In this document: piece by piece, positions 16,918 through 25,614 of the stretch
Numbering within the stretch: position 1 is the stretch's first letter
Layout: every line of letters starts with the position of its first letter
Assembly: GCF_014200405.1 (NCBI RefSeq)
Contig: NZ_JACHBQ010000001.1
Location: 2,418,001 to 2,482,000 of the forward strand
Direction of reading: 5' to 3'
Length of the DNA: 64,000 bases
Source of the DNA: Cryobacterium roopkundense
GTDB lineage: Bacteria; Actinomycetota; Actinomycetes; Actinomycetales; Microbacteriaceae
The notes under the pieces: generated by a model
Database searches by the model: none
The model's input: only the letters and a program-made list of their open reading frames with translations
Told to the model about the DNA's origin: nothing
Program-made: the position numbers and the translations under genes

Positions 16918-17214
16918 ATGACCACATCGAACCTCGATTTCAACAGCATCACCGGTAAGAAAGGGATCGACCAGGCGCGCGCTTTGCGAATGGTCTTGGC
17001 GGTCCTAGAGAACGACTGCACGCAATCCGTTTCGGTGGCTGATGAGGTGTACCGGGATGAGCGCGGGTCGGAACTTGCTACGTGGGAGCTGGTGGTGTCG
17101 CTTGCAGCAGGACTAGCCGGTGTGTGGGAACGACGCGCCGACGGCGAGGCGACCATCGACGCCATTCGAGAAGGACTCATGATCCACGCCGAAGGGAAGT
17201 CAGTCCATGAGTGA
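16918..17214 (+). CDS. Hypothetical protein upstream of the tape measure gene
   Basis: 98 residues, acidic and helical. Tail assembly chaperones normally precede the tape measure gene, and this is in that position. It lacks a visible frameshift extension and I cannot match it to that family. The stop overlaps the tape measure start by 8 bp. Confidence 0.5.
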   Translation: MTTSNLDFNSITGKKGIDQARALRMVLAVLENDCTQSVSVADEVYRDERGSELATWELVVSLAAGLAGVWERRADGEATIDAIREGLMIHAEGKSVHE

Positions 17215-19981
17215 CCGGACTGTAAGGGTCAGCCTCACGGCGAACGTGGCTGGCTATCTCGCAGCCATGGAGAAGGCGAGGAAGTCCACCGATAACGTCG
17301 GCAAGTCTTCCGCAGAAGTCAAAACGAAGTTCGAAGCGCAGAACGCCGCCATGGCCCAGCTCGGCGCCGGCATGGCCACTGCGGGTGTTGTTGCTGCGGC
17401 GAGTGTCGCTCTCGCGGTAGCCAAGTTCGCTGAATTCGATCAGGCCATGTCGAACGTCAGCGCTGCCACGCACGAGACAACCGAGAATATGGATCTACTT
17501 CGCGATGCTGCTCTCGACGCTGGCGGGCGCACGGTGTTCTCTGCCACGGAGGCCGCGAACGCGATCGAGGAACTGGGCAAGGCGGGACTGAGCACGCAGG
17601 ACATTCTCGGGGGTGCGTTGAATGGTGCTCTCGACCTCGCTGCGGCGGGCGGTCTCGGTGTCGCGGATGCCGCAGGTATCGCGGCCGTGGCTCTGAAGAC
17701 CTTCAAGCTCGAGGGCACGGATATGTCTCACGTCGCGGATCTGCTCGCGGCCGGCGCTGGCAAGGCCATGGGTGATGTGACAGATCTCTCAGCGGCTCTC
17801 TCGCAGTCCGGGCAGGTCGCATCCTCCACGGGGCTGAGCATCGAGGAAACCACGGCCACGCTGTCCGCATTCGCCGCTCAGGGGCTTTTGGGCTCCGATG
17901 CGGGCACGAGCTTCAAGAGCATGTTGCAGCGCCTCACGCCGCAGTCTGCGGAAGCTGCGGCGGCAATGAAGACTCTCGGCATCGATGCGTATGACGCGGG
18001 TGGCAACTTCATTGGAATGGCGAAGTTCGCGGGTGTTCTCCAGACGGCTTTGAAAGACAAGACCGTCGAAGAACGCAACGCGGCCATGGCTACGATCTTC
18101 GGTTCCGATGCCGTGCGCGCTGCCACAGTCCTCTACTCCGAGGGCGAGAAGGGCATTTCGAAGTGGACTGAAGCTGTCGATGATCAGGGATACGCTGCAG
18201 AGACGGCACGAGCCCGCCTCGACAACCTCAGGGGCGACGTGGAGGCGCTGGGAGGCGCTTTCGACACGGCTCTCATTCAGTCCGGGTCAGCGGCCAATGA
18301 CTCGCTACGCGCGCTCGTGCAGACGGGCACCACTGCCGTAGACATGTTCAACAGCGCTCCCCCAATCGTGCAGGAGGCTAGTCTCGCACTCGGTGTCGCT
18401 ACGGCGGCGATCGGGCTCACGGGGGGCGCGTTCATGCTCGGTGTTCCCAAGATCGTCGCGTTCCGGGATGGCATGGCGGCGCTGAACCTCACAATGGGCC
18501 GGACCGCCCTCGCGGGGGGCGCTGTCGGTCTGGGAATCACTGCCCTTGCAATGATCATCGGAGGGGTGGCAACGGCACAGGCAGACGCCAAGGCCAAGGC
18601 AATCGCGTACGGCGACACCCTCGACGCTGTGAGTAACAAGATCTCTGCCAGCACGCGCGAAATGGTCAAGGCCAACCTCGCCGCCGATATCAGCATCATG
18701 GGGATTGGGACAGGTTCATCCGCCTATGACGCTGCGGAAAAGATCGGGCTGGGGCTCGACCTCATCACCAACGCTGCCAGCGGCAATATCGACGCCATGA
18801 ATGAGCTTCTGCCGCTCCTGAACAAGGACACGTCATCCGGAGCATTCAAGAACCTCATGAAAGAGACGGGGCTGAATGCGATCGAACTGACACGGGCGAT
18901 CAACGATGTCACCAACGGCGTCAAGGGTGAAAGCGCAAGCATCGAGGACGCCATTCGAGTGGCCCAGCAGAAGCAGAGCGTGGACCAGGCAACGGTCACG
19001 GCTGCGGATGGTGTTGCGTCGGCGACGCTCACTGCCGCCGACGCGTACCTCGCAGCCAGCGACACAGCTTCCGGACTTCAGTCAACTCTCATGGACCTCA
19101 TCAACTCCATGAACGAGCTCAACGGTGTCGGGCAGGATGCGTCTAGCGCGAACATGGCCTATCAGGAATCGCTCGACGCAGTTGACGCCCAGATAGCCGA
19201 GGTCACGGCCGGGACCGATGGTTACGTGCGAACCCTCGACATCGGCACCGAGGCGGGACGATCGAACCGGGCCATGCTGGACGACCTCGCGGCCAGCAGC
19301 CAGGACGCGGCGCAGAAGCAGTTCGACCTCGACAGCAACACGGCCAACTACAGGACCACGCTCGAGGCCGGTCACCAGGCCGTTGTAGATCGCGCCATAG
19401 CCCTCGGTGCGAACGCCGACGAGGCCAACCGAATCGCGGACGAGATCTCGAAGATTCCGACAGAATCAGCGTGGAAGATGATCGCGGATACGTCCGACGC
19501 TAACCGTACGATTGACGACTTTATCGCAGCTATGGGCCGCAGGGTCGGAACGATCAACTTCCGTGCGCAGCTTCCCGACCTCAACGGGGCCGTGTCGGGC
19601 AGCGGGCGCATGGGCACCTTCGCCACGGGAGGATTCACGGGCATCGGTGGCAAGTACGAGCCGGCAGGAATCGTCCACAAGCAAGAGTTTGTCTCAACTG
19701 CCGAGGCCACCGCGATCCCCTCGAACCGAGCCATGCTCGAATTCATGAACAACGGAGGGAGGGCTCAGGGTTACTCAGGCGGCGGCTACGTTACCGGCCA
19801 GAACGTGCAGTACGTGAACAACAACAACGGAGGCAACTCCACGGTTCACGTCAACCCGCAGGTGTCCCTCGCTGGTGCAACGATCACGGCCGTCATGGAC
19901 GGCCGACCTATCACGCTGATGATTCAAGACCAGATTGTCAGCGCCAATCAGTCCCGTGACGCGAAGTTCCGTCGCGGGTAG
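17207..19981 (+). CDS. Phage tail tape measure protein (TP901-type core)
   Basis: 924 residues. The core (about 60-340) matches the TP901 tape measure family, with FDQAMSNVSAATHETTENMD and GDVTDLSAALSQSGQVASST. A hydrophobic region near 385-450 follows, then a long helical part. The C-terminal segment has GGFTGIGGKYEPAGIVHKQE, the typical end of tape measure proteins. In siphophages this protein sets tail length. By the usual ratio of about 1.5 angstrom per residue, a tail of roughly 140 nm would be expected, if all residues count. No other tail gene is in the element. Confidence 0.9.
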   Translation: MSDRTVRVSLTANVAGYLAAMEKARKSTDNVGKSSAEVKTKFEAQNAAMAQLGAGMATAGVVAAASVALAVAKFAEFDQAMSNVSAATHETTENMDLLRDAALDAGGRTVFSATEAANAIEELGKAGLSTQDILGGALNGALDLAAAGGLGVADAAGIAAVALKTFKLEGTDMSHVADLLAAGAGKAMGDVTDLSAALSQSGQVASSTGLSIEETTATLSAFAAQGLLGSDAGTSFKSMLQRLTPQSAEAAAAMKTLGIDAYDAGGNFIGMAKFAGVLQTALKDKTVEERNAAMATIFGSDAVRAATVLYSEGEKGISKWTEAVDDQGYAAETARARLDNLRGDVEALGGAFDTALIQSGSAANDSLRALVQTGTTAVDMFNSAPPIVQEASLALGVATAAIGLTGGAFMLGVPKIVAFRDGMAALNLTMGRTALAGGAVGLGITALAMIIGGVATAQADAKAKAIAYGDTLDAVSNKISASTREMVKANLAADISIMGIGTGSSAYDAAEKIGLGLDLITNAASGNIDAMNELLPLLNKDTSSGAFKNLMKETGLNAIELTRAINDVTNGVKGESASIEDAIRVAQQKQSVDQATVTAADGVASATLTAADAYLAASDTASGLQSTLMDLINSMNELNGVGQDASSANMAYQESLDAVDAQIAEVTAGTDGYVRTLDIGTEAGRSNRAMLDDLAASSQDAAQKQFDLDSNTANYRTTLEAGHQAVVDRAIALGANADEANRIADEISKIPTESAWKMIADTSDANRTIDDFIAAMGRRVGTINFRAQLPDLNGAVSGSGRMGTFATGGFTGIGGKYEPAGIVHKQEFVSTAEATAIPSNRAMLEFMNNGGRAQGYSGGGYVTGQNVQYVNNNNGGNSTVHVNPQVSLAGATITAVMDGRPITLMIQDQIVSANQSRDAKFRRG

Positions 19982-19994
19982 TCGAACCCCGATG

Positions 19995-20030
19995 AACGCC
20001 CCGCTGTCTTCGGACGGCGGGGCGTTTCTG
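19995..20030 (+). terminator. Strong terminator after the tape measure gene
   Basis: The 14-bp stem AACGCCCCGCTGTC (19995-20008) pairs with GACGGCGGGGCGTT (20013-20026). The loop is TTCG and TTCTG follows. It ends the long plus-strand transcription unit. Confidence 0.85.
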
Positions 20031-20054
20031 CGTTCTGCCGTCTAGGGTTGCTCC

Positions 20055-20270
20055 ATGAACGATCTTCTCCCCTTCTCCGCGCCGCCACCCATCGCCTATT
20101 CAATAGCTGATGCTGCCCGAGCCGTAGGCATGAGCCAAGAGGCGTTCAAGAAGTACCTCGTGTCTGGTGACATCACCCGCAGGTACCCGAACTCGAAGCC
20201 GATCGTGCTCCACTCCGATCTGGTCGAGTGGGCCGGCCTGCTCCCCGTCGACAAGCCGCTACCTAAGTAG
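20055..20270 (+). CDS. Small HTH protein, possible excisionase/directionality factor
   Basis: 71 residues. YSIADAARAVGMSQEAFKKY is a MerR/Xis-like helix-turn-helix, followed by a wing (DITRRYPNSKPIVLHSDLVEW). Short HTH proteins of this kind serve as excision factors or repressors. A role as directionality factor for the serine integrase is possible but not shown. Confidence 0.65.
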   Translation: MNDLLPFSAPPPIAYSIADAARAVGMSQEAFKKYLVSGDITRRYPNSKPIVLHSDLVEWAGLLPVDKPLPK

Positions 20271-20321
20271 GTTTCGTCGGCGCGTCTGCCAAGCTGGGCA
20301 CCCAAAGAGAACGGATGTCAC

Positions 20322-20630
20322 ATGATCATTCAAGCCGGAATCCAATCCGATGAGTTAGCCGTCGAGGCTGCCCTGCTCAACCAAACCCACATCGGGCTCG
20401 CGTTCGGAGCGAACATGGATAACGGCACGGTGACGTATGGTCGCATCGCAGCATTCAACATCGATGCCGAGTATGTCACCGTATATCTAGCAGGGGTCGG
20501 CGCGGGAGAGGATTACTCGTGCATCAACCTGAAGCACACCGAAAAACTCCACTTCAGCCGCTATACGCGTGAAAACCAACTCACGGGAACCCTGGAACGG
20601 ATCGAGAAGAATACCGAGAAGAGCCGCTAG
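20322..20630 (+). CDS. Hypothetical element protein
   Basis: 102 residues with a beta-rich centre (TYGRIAAFNIDAEYVTVYLA). ATG at 20322, with AGAGAACGGA upstream. No family recognised. Confidence 0.55.
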   Translation: MIIQAGIQSDELAVEAALLNQTHIGLAFGANMDNGTVTYGRIAAFNIDAEYVTVYLAGVGAGEDYSCINLKHTEKLHFSRYTRENQLTGTLERIEKNTEKSR

Positions 20631-20644
20631 AACCTCCCACAAAT

Positions 20645-21017
20645 GCCCTCGATGTCCTCACGAATGCCGAGGGTACTCAAATCGGAGTACCCACCCCGTG
20701 ATTTGTCGCCCGGGTCAAATCATCTCCACGCGTGGGGGTCATCACCACAACTGGCAGCCGGGAGGTCCGTCAGCGATTCTGACTGAACTCGAAGGCCTGC
20801 GAAAGTGTGGCCCTGAGGTCCACGGTTCAGTTGTGTACTTCAGGGACACGGGTCACCAAGCATCCGCGGATTCTGAGTACCCCTTGCACTCGTGGCCCTC
20901 GTGCCCACGAGTGTCCTGACCGCTTGAGGGGTCACTCTACGCGACCCCCCTTAGATTCTGATCGAGGGGTATGCAAACTTCGCACCCCCTCAGGGGTTAC
21001 CACTTTGTGGAACCCCT
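20645..21017. repeat. Dense cluster of inverted repeats near the right end of the element
   Basis: Non-coding region with nine short perfect inverted repeats in 373 bp. Examples: GGGTACTC/GAGTACCC (20671-20692), TGATTTG/CAAATCA (20699-20722), the palindrome CCACGCGTGG (20726-20735), CCCTGA/TCAGGG (20811-20845), CACTCGTGG/CCACGAGTG (20887-20913), GGGGTC/GACCCC (20928-20948), GAGGGG/CCCCTC (20964-20991), and AGGGGTTaCCAC/GTGGAACCCCT (20992-21017). The last three share GAGGGGT. Possible origin, packaging site or structured RNA. Confidence 0.7.
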
Positions 21018-21049
21018 CTCAACCCTGGCCCGCATGCCCTCGTAGACAG

Positions 21050-21394
21050 CTCGACGCGGTGGAGATGGTGCGCCGGTCCGAGCGAGCGCTGGGGCTGGCG
21101 ATTCGGGAGGGGCAGTTCCGTGGGGAGATAACGCGTCGTGGACAAGGCGGAGGGGTTGGGCCTGGAGCCACATCTCGTTCAGACCATGATCTGGCTCGGG
21201 TCACGGACTTCGCATCCATAAACGAGCTCAGCGGGAATAGCGCCGGTATCTACGACCTCACCGACCACGTGACCGAAGAGGAGTTCGAAGTGAGCCTATC
21301 GATCGCGAGGGAGGAGGGCCACGGTTGCCAGCACCATGTTCGCGGCCCCGGGCATATGGTCACCAGCATCATGTTCGTGACCTCACGCAGATGA
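21050..21394 (+). pseudogene. Remnant of a phage-type DNA-metabolism/regulatory protein
   Basis: In one frame the translation LDAVEMVRRSERALGLAIRE, later TDFASINELSGNSAGIYDLT and FEVSLSIAREEG, looks like conserved coding sequence of a type seen in actinobacterial phages. The upstream part of the frame runs into the inverted-repeat cluster and the downstream part turns into non-conserved sequence. An ORF from ATG 21065 could still give 109 residues. I judge it a 5'- and 3'-truncated remnant. Confidence 0.45.
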
Positions 21395-21586
21395 TCCCGC
21401 GACCATTCCGGCGACCTTACCGAATTGGTGGCTCAGCAAGTTAGGCACGTCCCCAACATGGTCGGCACGACCGCCAGGGACCCGCCAAAGGGCGTCCACT
21501 GCATGGACTCCCTTTGAGCCGATGAACTACTCAGCGCGCAGGGCATACTCATGTCGCATTAAAAGAGTTTTAATTAGGTATTGACA
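21395..21586. other. Right-end non-coding DNA of the element
   Basis: No gene seen. It contains the palindromic TTAAAAGAGTTTTAA (21559-21573), A/T-rich compared with its surroundings, 13 bp from the attachment core. It may be part of the attachment site arms or an integrase binding site. Confidence 0.4.
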
Positions 21587-22446
21587 GGCACGAGCATGGC
21601 GACCTCTTTCTGACCGGCCACCTCGAGCAAGGCTCGCTTCGCCTGATCTCGCGCGTCCTGAGCCTGAGCACGCAGTACCTCGGCCAGCGGAGACCCGCGG
21701 TCGAGTGCGCCGGTGACCTGGTCCACCAAACGGGTGACCTCGGGCAGGTCGAGGTCGTGGGCCAGGGACTTCAGCGCTTCCGCGAGCGGCACCCCCGTGC
21801 GCACCTCGGCGACAACGCCCGCGAACTCCCGCGACAACTCACCCGAGCTCGTGCCAGCGACCCGCCGCAAGGAGTCAAGGATGCCCTCCCCCGCAGACAG
21901 ACACAGGGTGAGGAACTCCAGAATCGTCGGCAGCTCGCTGCGCATGCGGGCCAGCCGCGCGGTTGCGGCGCGCTGCAACAACCACTCGCGGGCGAGGGTT
22001 CCGCCGATCCCCAGCAACAAGGGCAGCGCAAGCTGCAGCACGAGCGGTAGCGAGCGGACCGCGGGGATCGACGCGGTCAGCACCACCCCGGCGGCCAGAG
22101 ATACGAGACCCCAGACAAGTTGGCCCGAGCGGAATTCATCGACGGTTCGGCTGGAACCGGACTGTCGCATCCGCTTCTCGATGGTATCTGAACCGCCCAG
22201 AACGCTCGATAGCGCGCGCTTCATCCAGCCGAATGCCGGCGCACAGAGCGTGCCCAAGACGGGGAGAGGGCTCACGGACACCCGCCCCATGAACGACCGC
22301 GCCTCCGCTGACACATCCAGGATGTAAGGCGCCACCCGGTCTGCCAAACGCGGCCGACGCAGCCGCGGTGTCAGGCTCACGAGCGACCACAATCCCAGGC
22401 CCAGAGTGGTGCCCAGAAGAACCGCCCACCCGAGCGACGCGGTCAT
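21574..22446 (-). CDS. tadC: TadC, type II secretion F-family protein, C-terminally truncated
   Basis: Inner-membrane platform protein of the Flp pilus machine. 290 residues from ATG 22446 (GTG at 22455 is also possible). N-terminal transmembrane segments are followed by the T2SSF domain (about 155-280, with LPTILEFLTLCLSAGEGILD). The conserved end GQKEVAMLVP is followed by the element-derived VNT and a stop. The last 25 residues, a transmembrane helix, are left at 8814-8897. The product therefore lacks its final membrane segment and is probably non-functional while the element is in place. Confidence 0.9.
   Translation of the reverse strand: MTASLGWAVLLGTTLGLGLWSLVSLTPRLRRPRLADRVAPYILDVSAEARSFMGRVSVSPLPVLGTLCAPAFGWMKRALSSVLGGSDTIEKRMRQSGSSRTVDEFRSGQLVWGLVSLAAGVVLTASIPAVRSLPLVLQLALPLLLGIGGTLAREWLLQRAATARLARMRSELPTILEFLTLCLSAGEGILDSLRRVAGTSSGELSREFAGVVAEVRTGVPLAEALKSLAHDLDLPEVTRLVDQVTGALDRGSPLAEVLRAQAQDARDQAKRALLEVAGQKEVAMLVPVNT
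21587..21591. other. Right attachment junction of the element (GGCAC core)
   Basis: Same five bases as at 8893-8897. To the right is host tadC, to the left element DNA. The element adds codons for Val-Asn-Thr and a stop to the truncated tadC. Confidence 0.8.
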
Positions 22447-22530
22447 CGACGGCACCCGATGGGGTCATCTCTGGTCGGACGCTGATCGGTCATGGATGCA
22501 CTATGCCCCGATTACGCTGGCCCCAGCGAG

Positions 22531-22539
22531 TTATCCACA
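22531..22539 (+). promoter_or_regulatory. DnaA-box-like site TTATCCACA upstream of tadC
   Basis: A perfect match to the DnaA box consensus, 85 bp upstream of the tadC start. The same nonamer plus GG lies upstream of tadA at 29485. Significance unclear; single boxes occur by chance and in promoters. Confidence 0.4.
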
Positions 22540-22602
22540 GGGCACGTATGCAAGATGGCACCCCGTTCGGGGACGAGCCCGTTCCAACGCCGGCGTCTGC
22601 CC

Positions 22603-23388
22603 CTAAGGATTCCAGCCGAGCCTGCGGCTCAACTCCCGGGAGGCGTAGTCAAGGGCGTCGAGGATCGAGTCCTGAACGGGTGCCAGTGCCGGGCCGGGCA
22701 GGGCGGCCGCGGCCCGGGTGCTGTAGGCATGGGTGACAGCGATGGCCGCCACGATGCGGCCGGTGCGGTCCCGCACGGGCTTGGCGATGGATGTGAGGCC
22801 ATCCGTCACCTCACCGAACTCGCGGGCGAAGCCCTGTCGCCGCACCACATCCAGCTGGTGCCCGAATTCGGCGTGCGTGCGCGGCCCCCTGCCCGTGCGC
22901 TGGATGAAGGCGTAATTGGGCGGAAAGAGGGCCTGCAACTGATCGTGCCCGAGGCCGGCCAGGATCATACGACCGGATGCCGTCAGGTGCGTCGGCAGGC
23001 GCACATCCTTCTGGGTGACCAGCGGCGTACGCGCGGGGGCCGTCTGTTCGTGGATGTAGAGCGTCTCCTGGCCGTGCACAACCGCGAGGTGCGCAGACTC
23101 CCCGAGCGCCGCGACCAGCCGCTCCAGCACCGGCCGGCCGAAGCGGGCCAACGGCACCTGAATACCGAACGCCTGTCCGATTTCCAGCGCGGCAAGACCG
23201 AGGGCGTAGGACTTCTCCTCCGGCAGGTGGGTGACATAGCCGAGGGCGCGCATTCCGCGCAGCAGTCGAAAGAGCGAGGAACGTGGTGCGCCGACCGCCT
23301 GAGCGATCTGCGCAGCCGAGACAGGGTTCGCTTGGGTGGCGAGATAGCTCAGGACGAGAAGGGGACGAAGCGGGCTGTCGGTGGTCAT
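22603..23388 (-). CDS. IclR-family transcriptional regulator
   Basis: 261 residues. N-terminal winged HTH (SAAQIAQAVGAPRSSLFRLL) and C-terminal effector domain with the usual THLTASGRMILAG and GFAREFGEVTDGLTSIAKPV segments. It is divergent from the YjiH-like membrane gene, which it probably controls; the 150-bp gap would hold the operator. Unrelated to tad function. Confidence 0.88.
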   Translation of the reverse strand: MTTDSPLRPLLVLSYLATQANPVSAAQIAQAVGAPRSSLFRLLRGMRALGYVTHLPEEKSYALGLAALEIGQAFGIQVPLARFGRPVLERLVAALGESAHLAVVHGQETLYIHEQTAPARTPLVTQKDVRLPTHLTASGRMILAGLGHDQLQALFPPNYAFIQRTGRGPRTHAEFGHQLDVVRRQGFAREFGEVTDGLTSIAKPVRDRTGRIVAAIAVTHAYSTRAAAALPGPALAPVQDSILDALDYASRELSRRLGWNP

Positions 23389-23539
23389 GGGGCTCTGCTT
23401 TCCGGGCGGAATCTCATATCTGAGACTGCATCCGCCGCGGTTCCATTGTCCCTGATCCGAGTTCGGGGTTCGATGGATCTAGGCAGAAGTGCGCGGCGGC
23501 ATCCGTCACTCCTATCGACGAAGACGTCAGGAGACGACG

Positions 23540-24856
23540 ATGACAGTGACCACCGAAGCCCCGATTACGCGAACACCGCCGATGTGGAAGCTTTTTGTCT
23601 ACAGCGGCATCGGGGCGTTCATGTTTTTCGTGCCGCTGACCATCAGCGGCACGAGCACGATCATGCTTGACCACATCGTCACCTTCCTCCAGGCGAACAT
23701 CGGCCCTGCGCTGCCGTACTACGCGCTCGCCATCATCGTGGCCGGCGCCGGCTACCCCTTCGTGACGGGGAGTTGGAAGAAGTCCGCCGTCGAGGTCGTG
23801 TTCTCGCTGTTCAAGGTTGTCGGCATGGTCGTGGGCGTGATGATGGTGTTCAGAGTCGGCCCCGCGTGGCTGTTCGAGCCGGACATGGGCCCGTTCCTGT
23901 TCGAGAAGCTGGTGATTCCCGTCGGCTTGCTCGTGCCCATCGGAGCCGTTTTCCTGGCGTTGCTGGTGAGCTACGGTCTGCTGGAATTCATCGGTGTCAT
24001 GGTGCAGCGGGTGATGCGCCCGATTTGGAAGACTCCAGGCCGCAGCGCGATCGACGCCGTCGCCTCCTTCGTCGGCAGCTACTCGCTGGGATTGCTCATT
24101 ACAAACCGGGTCTACAAGGAGGGCAAGTACACGGCCAGGGAATCCGCGATCATCGCCACCGGGTTCTCCACGGTTTCGGCGACCTTCATGGTCATCGTGG
24201 CCAAGACCCTCGACCTGATGGGTCAGTGGACGGCCTACTTCTGGGTGACGTTTCTGGTCACGTTCCTGGTCACGGCCGTGACTGTGCGCATCTGGCCGCT
24301 GAACAGCATCCCGGATACCTATCACCCCGACGCCGTTCCGCAGCCCGAGGAGGTAGTCACGGGCAGAAGGCTGTCGGTTGCCTGGGCACAGGCACAGGGT
24401 GCGGTCGCGGCGGCTCCTTCGCTCGGCGCCAATGTCTGGCGCAACGTGCGCGACGGGCTGCTGATGGCCATGGCCATCCTGCCTTCCATTCTCTCGATCG
24501 GGTTGCTCGGACTCGTGCTCGCCACGTACACGCCGGTATTCGACTGGCTCGGCTACCTCTTCTATCCCTTCACGTGGGCGCTGCAACTGCCCGAGCCGAT
24601 GCTCGTGGCTAAGGCGAGCGCCGTGGGCGTGGCCGAGATGTTCCTGCCGGCACTGCTCGCGGCCGAGGCGGTTCCGGTGGTGAAGTTCGTGGTCGGCGTC
24701 GTGTCGGTCTCCGGAATCATCTTCTTCTCCGCTCTGGTGCCCTGCATCATGGCCACGGACATTCCGATTCCCGTATGGAAGCTTCTGGTCATTTGGTTCC
24801 AACGCGTGGTGCTGACACTGGTGATTGTGACTCCGATCGCGTTCTTGCTGTTCTGA
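23540..24856 (+). CDS. YjiH-family nucleoside-recognition (Gate) domain membrane protein
   Basis: 438 residues with about ten hydrophobic segments. SYSLGLLITNRVYKEGKYTA and AVGVAEMFLPALLAAEA are characteristic of the YjiH group with a Gate domain. The transported compound is unknown. ATG at 23540 with AGGAGA nine bases upstream. Divergent from the IclR gene, so probably induced by the substrate through that regulator. Confidence 0.82.
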   Translation: MTVTTEAPITRTPPMWKLFVYSGIGAFMFFVPLTISGTSTIMLDHIVTFLQANIGPALPYYALAIIVAGAGYPFVTGSWKKSAVEVVFSLFKVVGMVVGVMMVFRVGPAWLFEPDMGPFLFEKLVIPVGLLVPIGAVFLALLVSYGLLEFIGVMVQRVMRPIWKTPGRSAIDAVASFVGSYSLGLLITNRVYKEGKYTARESAIIATGFSTVSATFMVIVAKTLDLMGQWTAYFWVTFLVTFLVTAVTVRIWPLNSIPDTYHPDAVPQPEEVVTGRRLSVAWAQAQGAVAAAPSLGANVWRNVRDGLLMAMAILPSILSIGLLGLVLATYTPVFDWLGYLFYPFTWALQLPEPMLVAKASAVGVAEMFLPALLAAEAVPVVKFVVGVVSVSGIIFFSALVPCIMATDIPIPVWKLLVIWFQRVVLTLVIVTPIAFLLF

Positions 24857-24967
24857 GCGCCCCGCGTCCTGGCCCGGAGCGCGTGCGCCGGGACCGGGCG
24901 ACTCATAGGCGGATGCCGCCTTTGAGCGTACGATGTGCGCCGACGGCGATTGCGGGAGGTGAACGAT

Positions 24968-25555
24968 ATGAAACTCGCACCCTGGCTCGTCGCGGCCGCT
25001 CTCGCAGCGACCCTGGGACCGTGCCTCAGCGCCTGTACGAGTATCGAGCCCACCGGTGGCCGGGCCACGTCCACTTCTCGATCGGGCGAATCCAGGGCCA
25101 ATGCCGCCCGGAATTCCGACCTGACCTTCAGCGAGCCGAAGTTCAAGTCGCTCGAGCAGGGCACGCTCGTGGGCGAGACCGAAACCGGAGTCATCGATGT
25201 CACCAACAACTCGGACACGGATGTCGACATCGGGTCGATGAACGTCCTTCGCGCCAAGGGCGGCACCGCCGATGCGGCGAGCGACTTCAGCGTCGTCGGC
25301 GATTCCTGCCAGGGCCTCATCCCCGCCCACGGATCCTGCACAATCACCGTCGATTACACGCCAACTGAAGTCGGAACTGCCAGCGCTGTGCTGCAACTCT
25401 GGCTTCCGGACAGTAACTCGGTTCTCGATATTCCGGTCACGCGAACGGGGATGATCACCACCCCGGTCCAATCCACGCCCCGCGCGACGGATTCGACGGA
25501 CACGACAGAGGCCCCGACCGGCGACCCGACGACATCCCCCTCGCCCGAGGACTGA
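24968..25555 (+). CDS. Lipoprotein with an immunoglobulin-like (ASPM/SPD-2/Hydin-type) domain
   Basis: 195 residues. Signal peptide MKLAPWLVAAALAATLG with lipobox LSAC, so lipid-anchored outside the membrane. Residues about 55-160 form a beta-sandwich of the choice-of-anchor type (TGVIDVTNNSDTDVDIGSMN, then SCTITVDYTPTEVGTA). The C-terminal 30 residues are Thr/Pro-rich. GGGAGGTGA lies upstream of the start. Function unknown. Confidence 0.72.
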   Translation: MKLAPWLVAAALAATLGPCLSACTSIEPTGGRATSTSRSGESRANAARNSDLTFSEPKFKSLEQGTLVGETETGVIDVTNNSDTDVDIGSMNVLRAKGGTADAASDFSVVGDSCQGLIPAHGSCTITVDYTPTEVGTASAVLQLWLPDSNSVLDIPVTRTGMITTPVQSTPRATDSTDTTEAPTGDPTTSPSPED

Positions 25556-25614
25556 TCGCGACCACCCCCAAAGAGTCATTTGACGGTTGCTGTGTGGGCA
25601 GATAGGTTTCTCCC

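Larger units (their letters stand above)
8893..21591. mobile_element. Integrated phage-satellite-like element in tadC
   Basis: About 12.7 kb inserted in tadC. Both junctions share GGCAC (8893-8897 and 21587-21591), and joining them restores an uninterrupted tadC reading frame. Contents, all on the plus strand: serine integrase next to the left end, tRNA-Arg, DUF3631 ATPase, WhiB, HTH proteins, HNH nuclease, TerS, tape measure protein, and an excisionase-like HTH protein. No large terminase, portal, capsid, head-tail connector, lysin or holin is visible. That fits a satellite or a heavily reduced prophage rather than a full phage. Confidence 0.88.

Noticed and set aside
16918..17214. Tail assembly chaperone with frameshift
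   Set aside because: No slippery sequence or overlapping extension frame visible before the tape measure start.
20569..20919. ORF overlapping the end of the 102-residue gene as a real gene
   Set aside because: It reads through the inverted-repeat cluster, has no ribosome site and overlaps a better gene.
8893..21591. Complete prophage
   Set aside because: No large terminase, portal, capsid, connector or lysis gene could be recognised in 12.7 kb.
23414..25579. Long minus-strand ORF opposite the YjiH-like and lipoprotein genes
   Set aside because: Shadow frame, rich in His/Arg/Gly with no domain; the plus-strand genes have clear families and ribosome sites.
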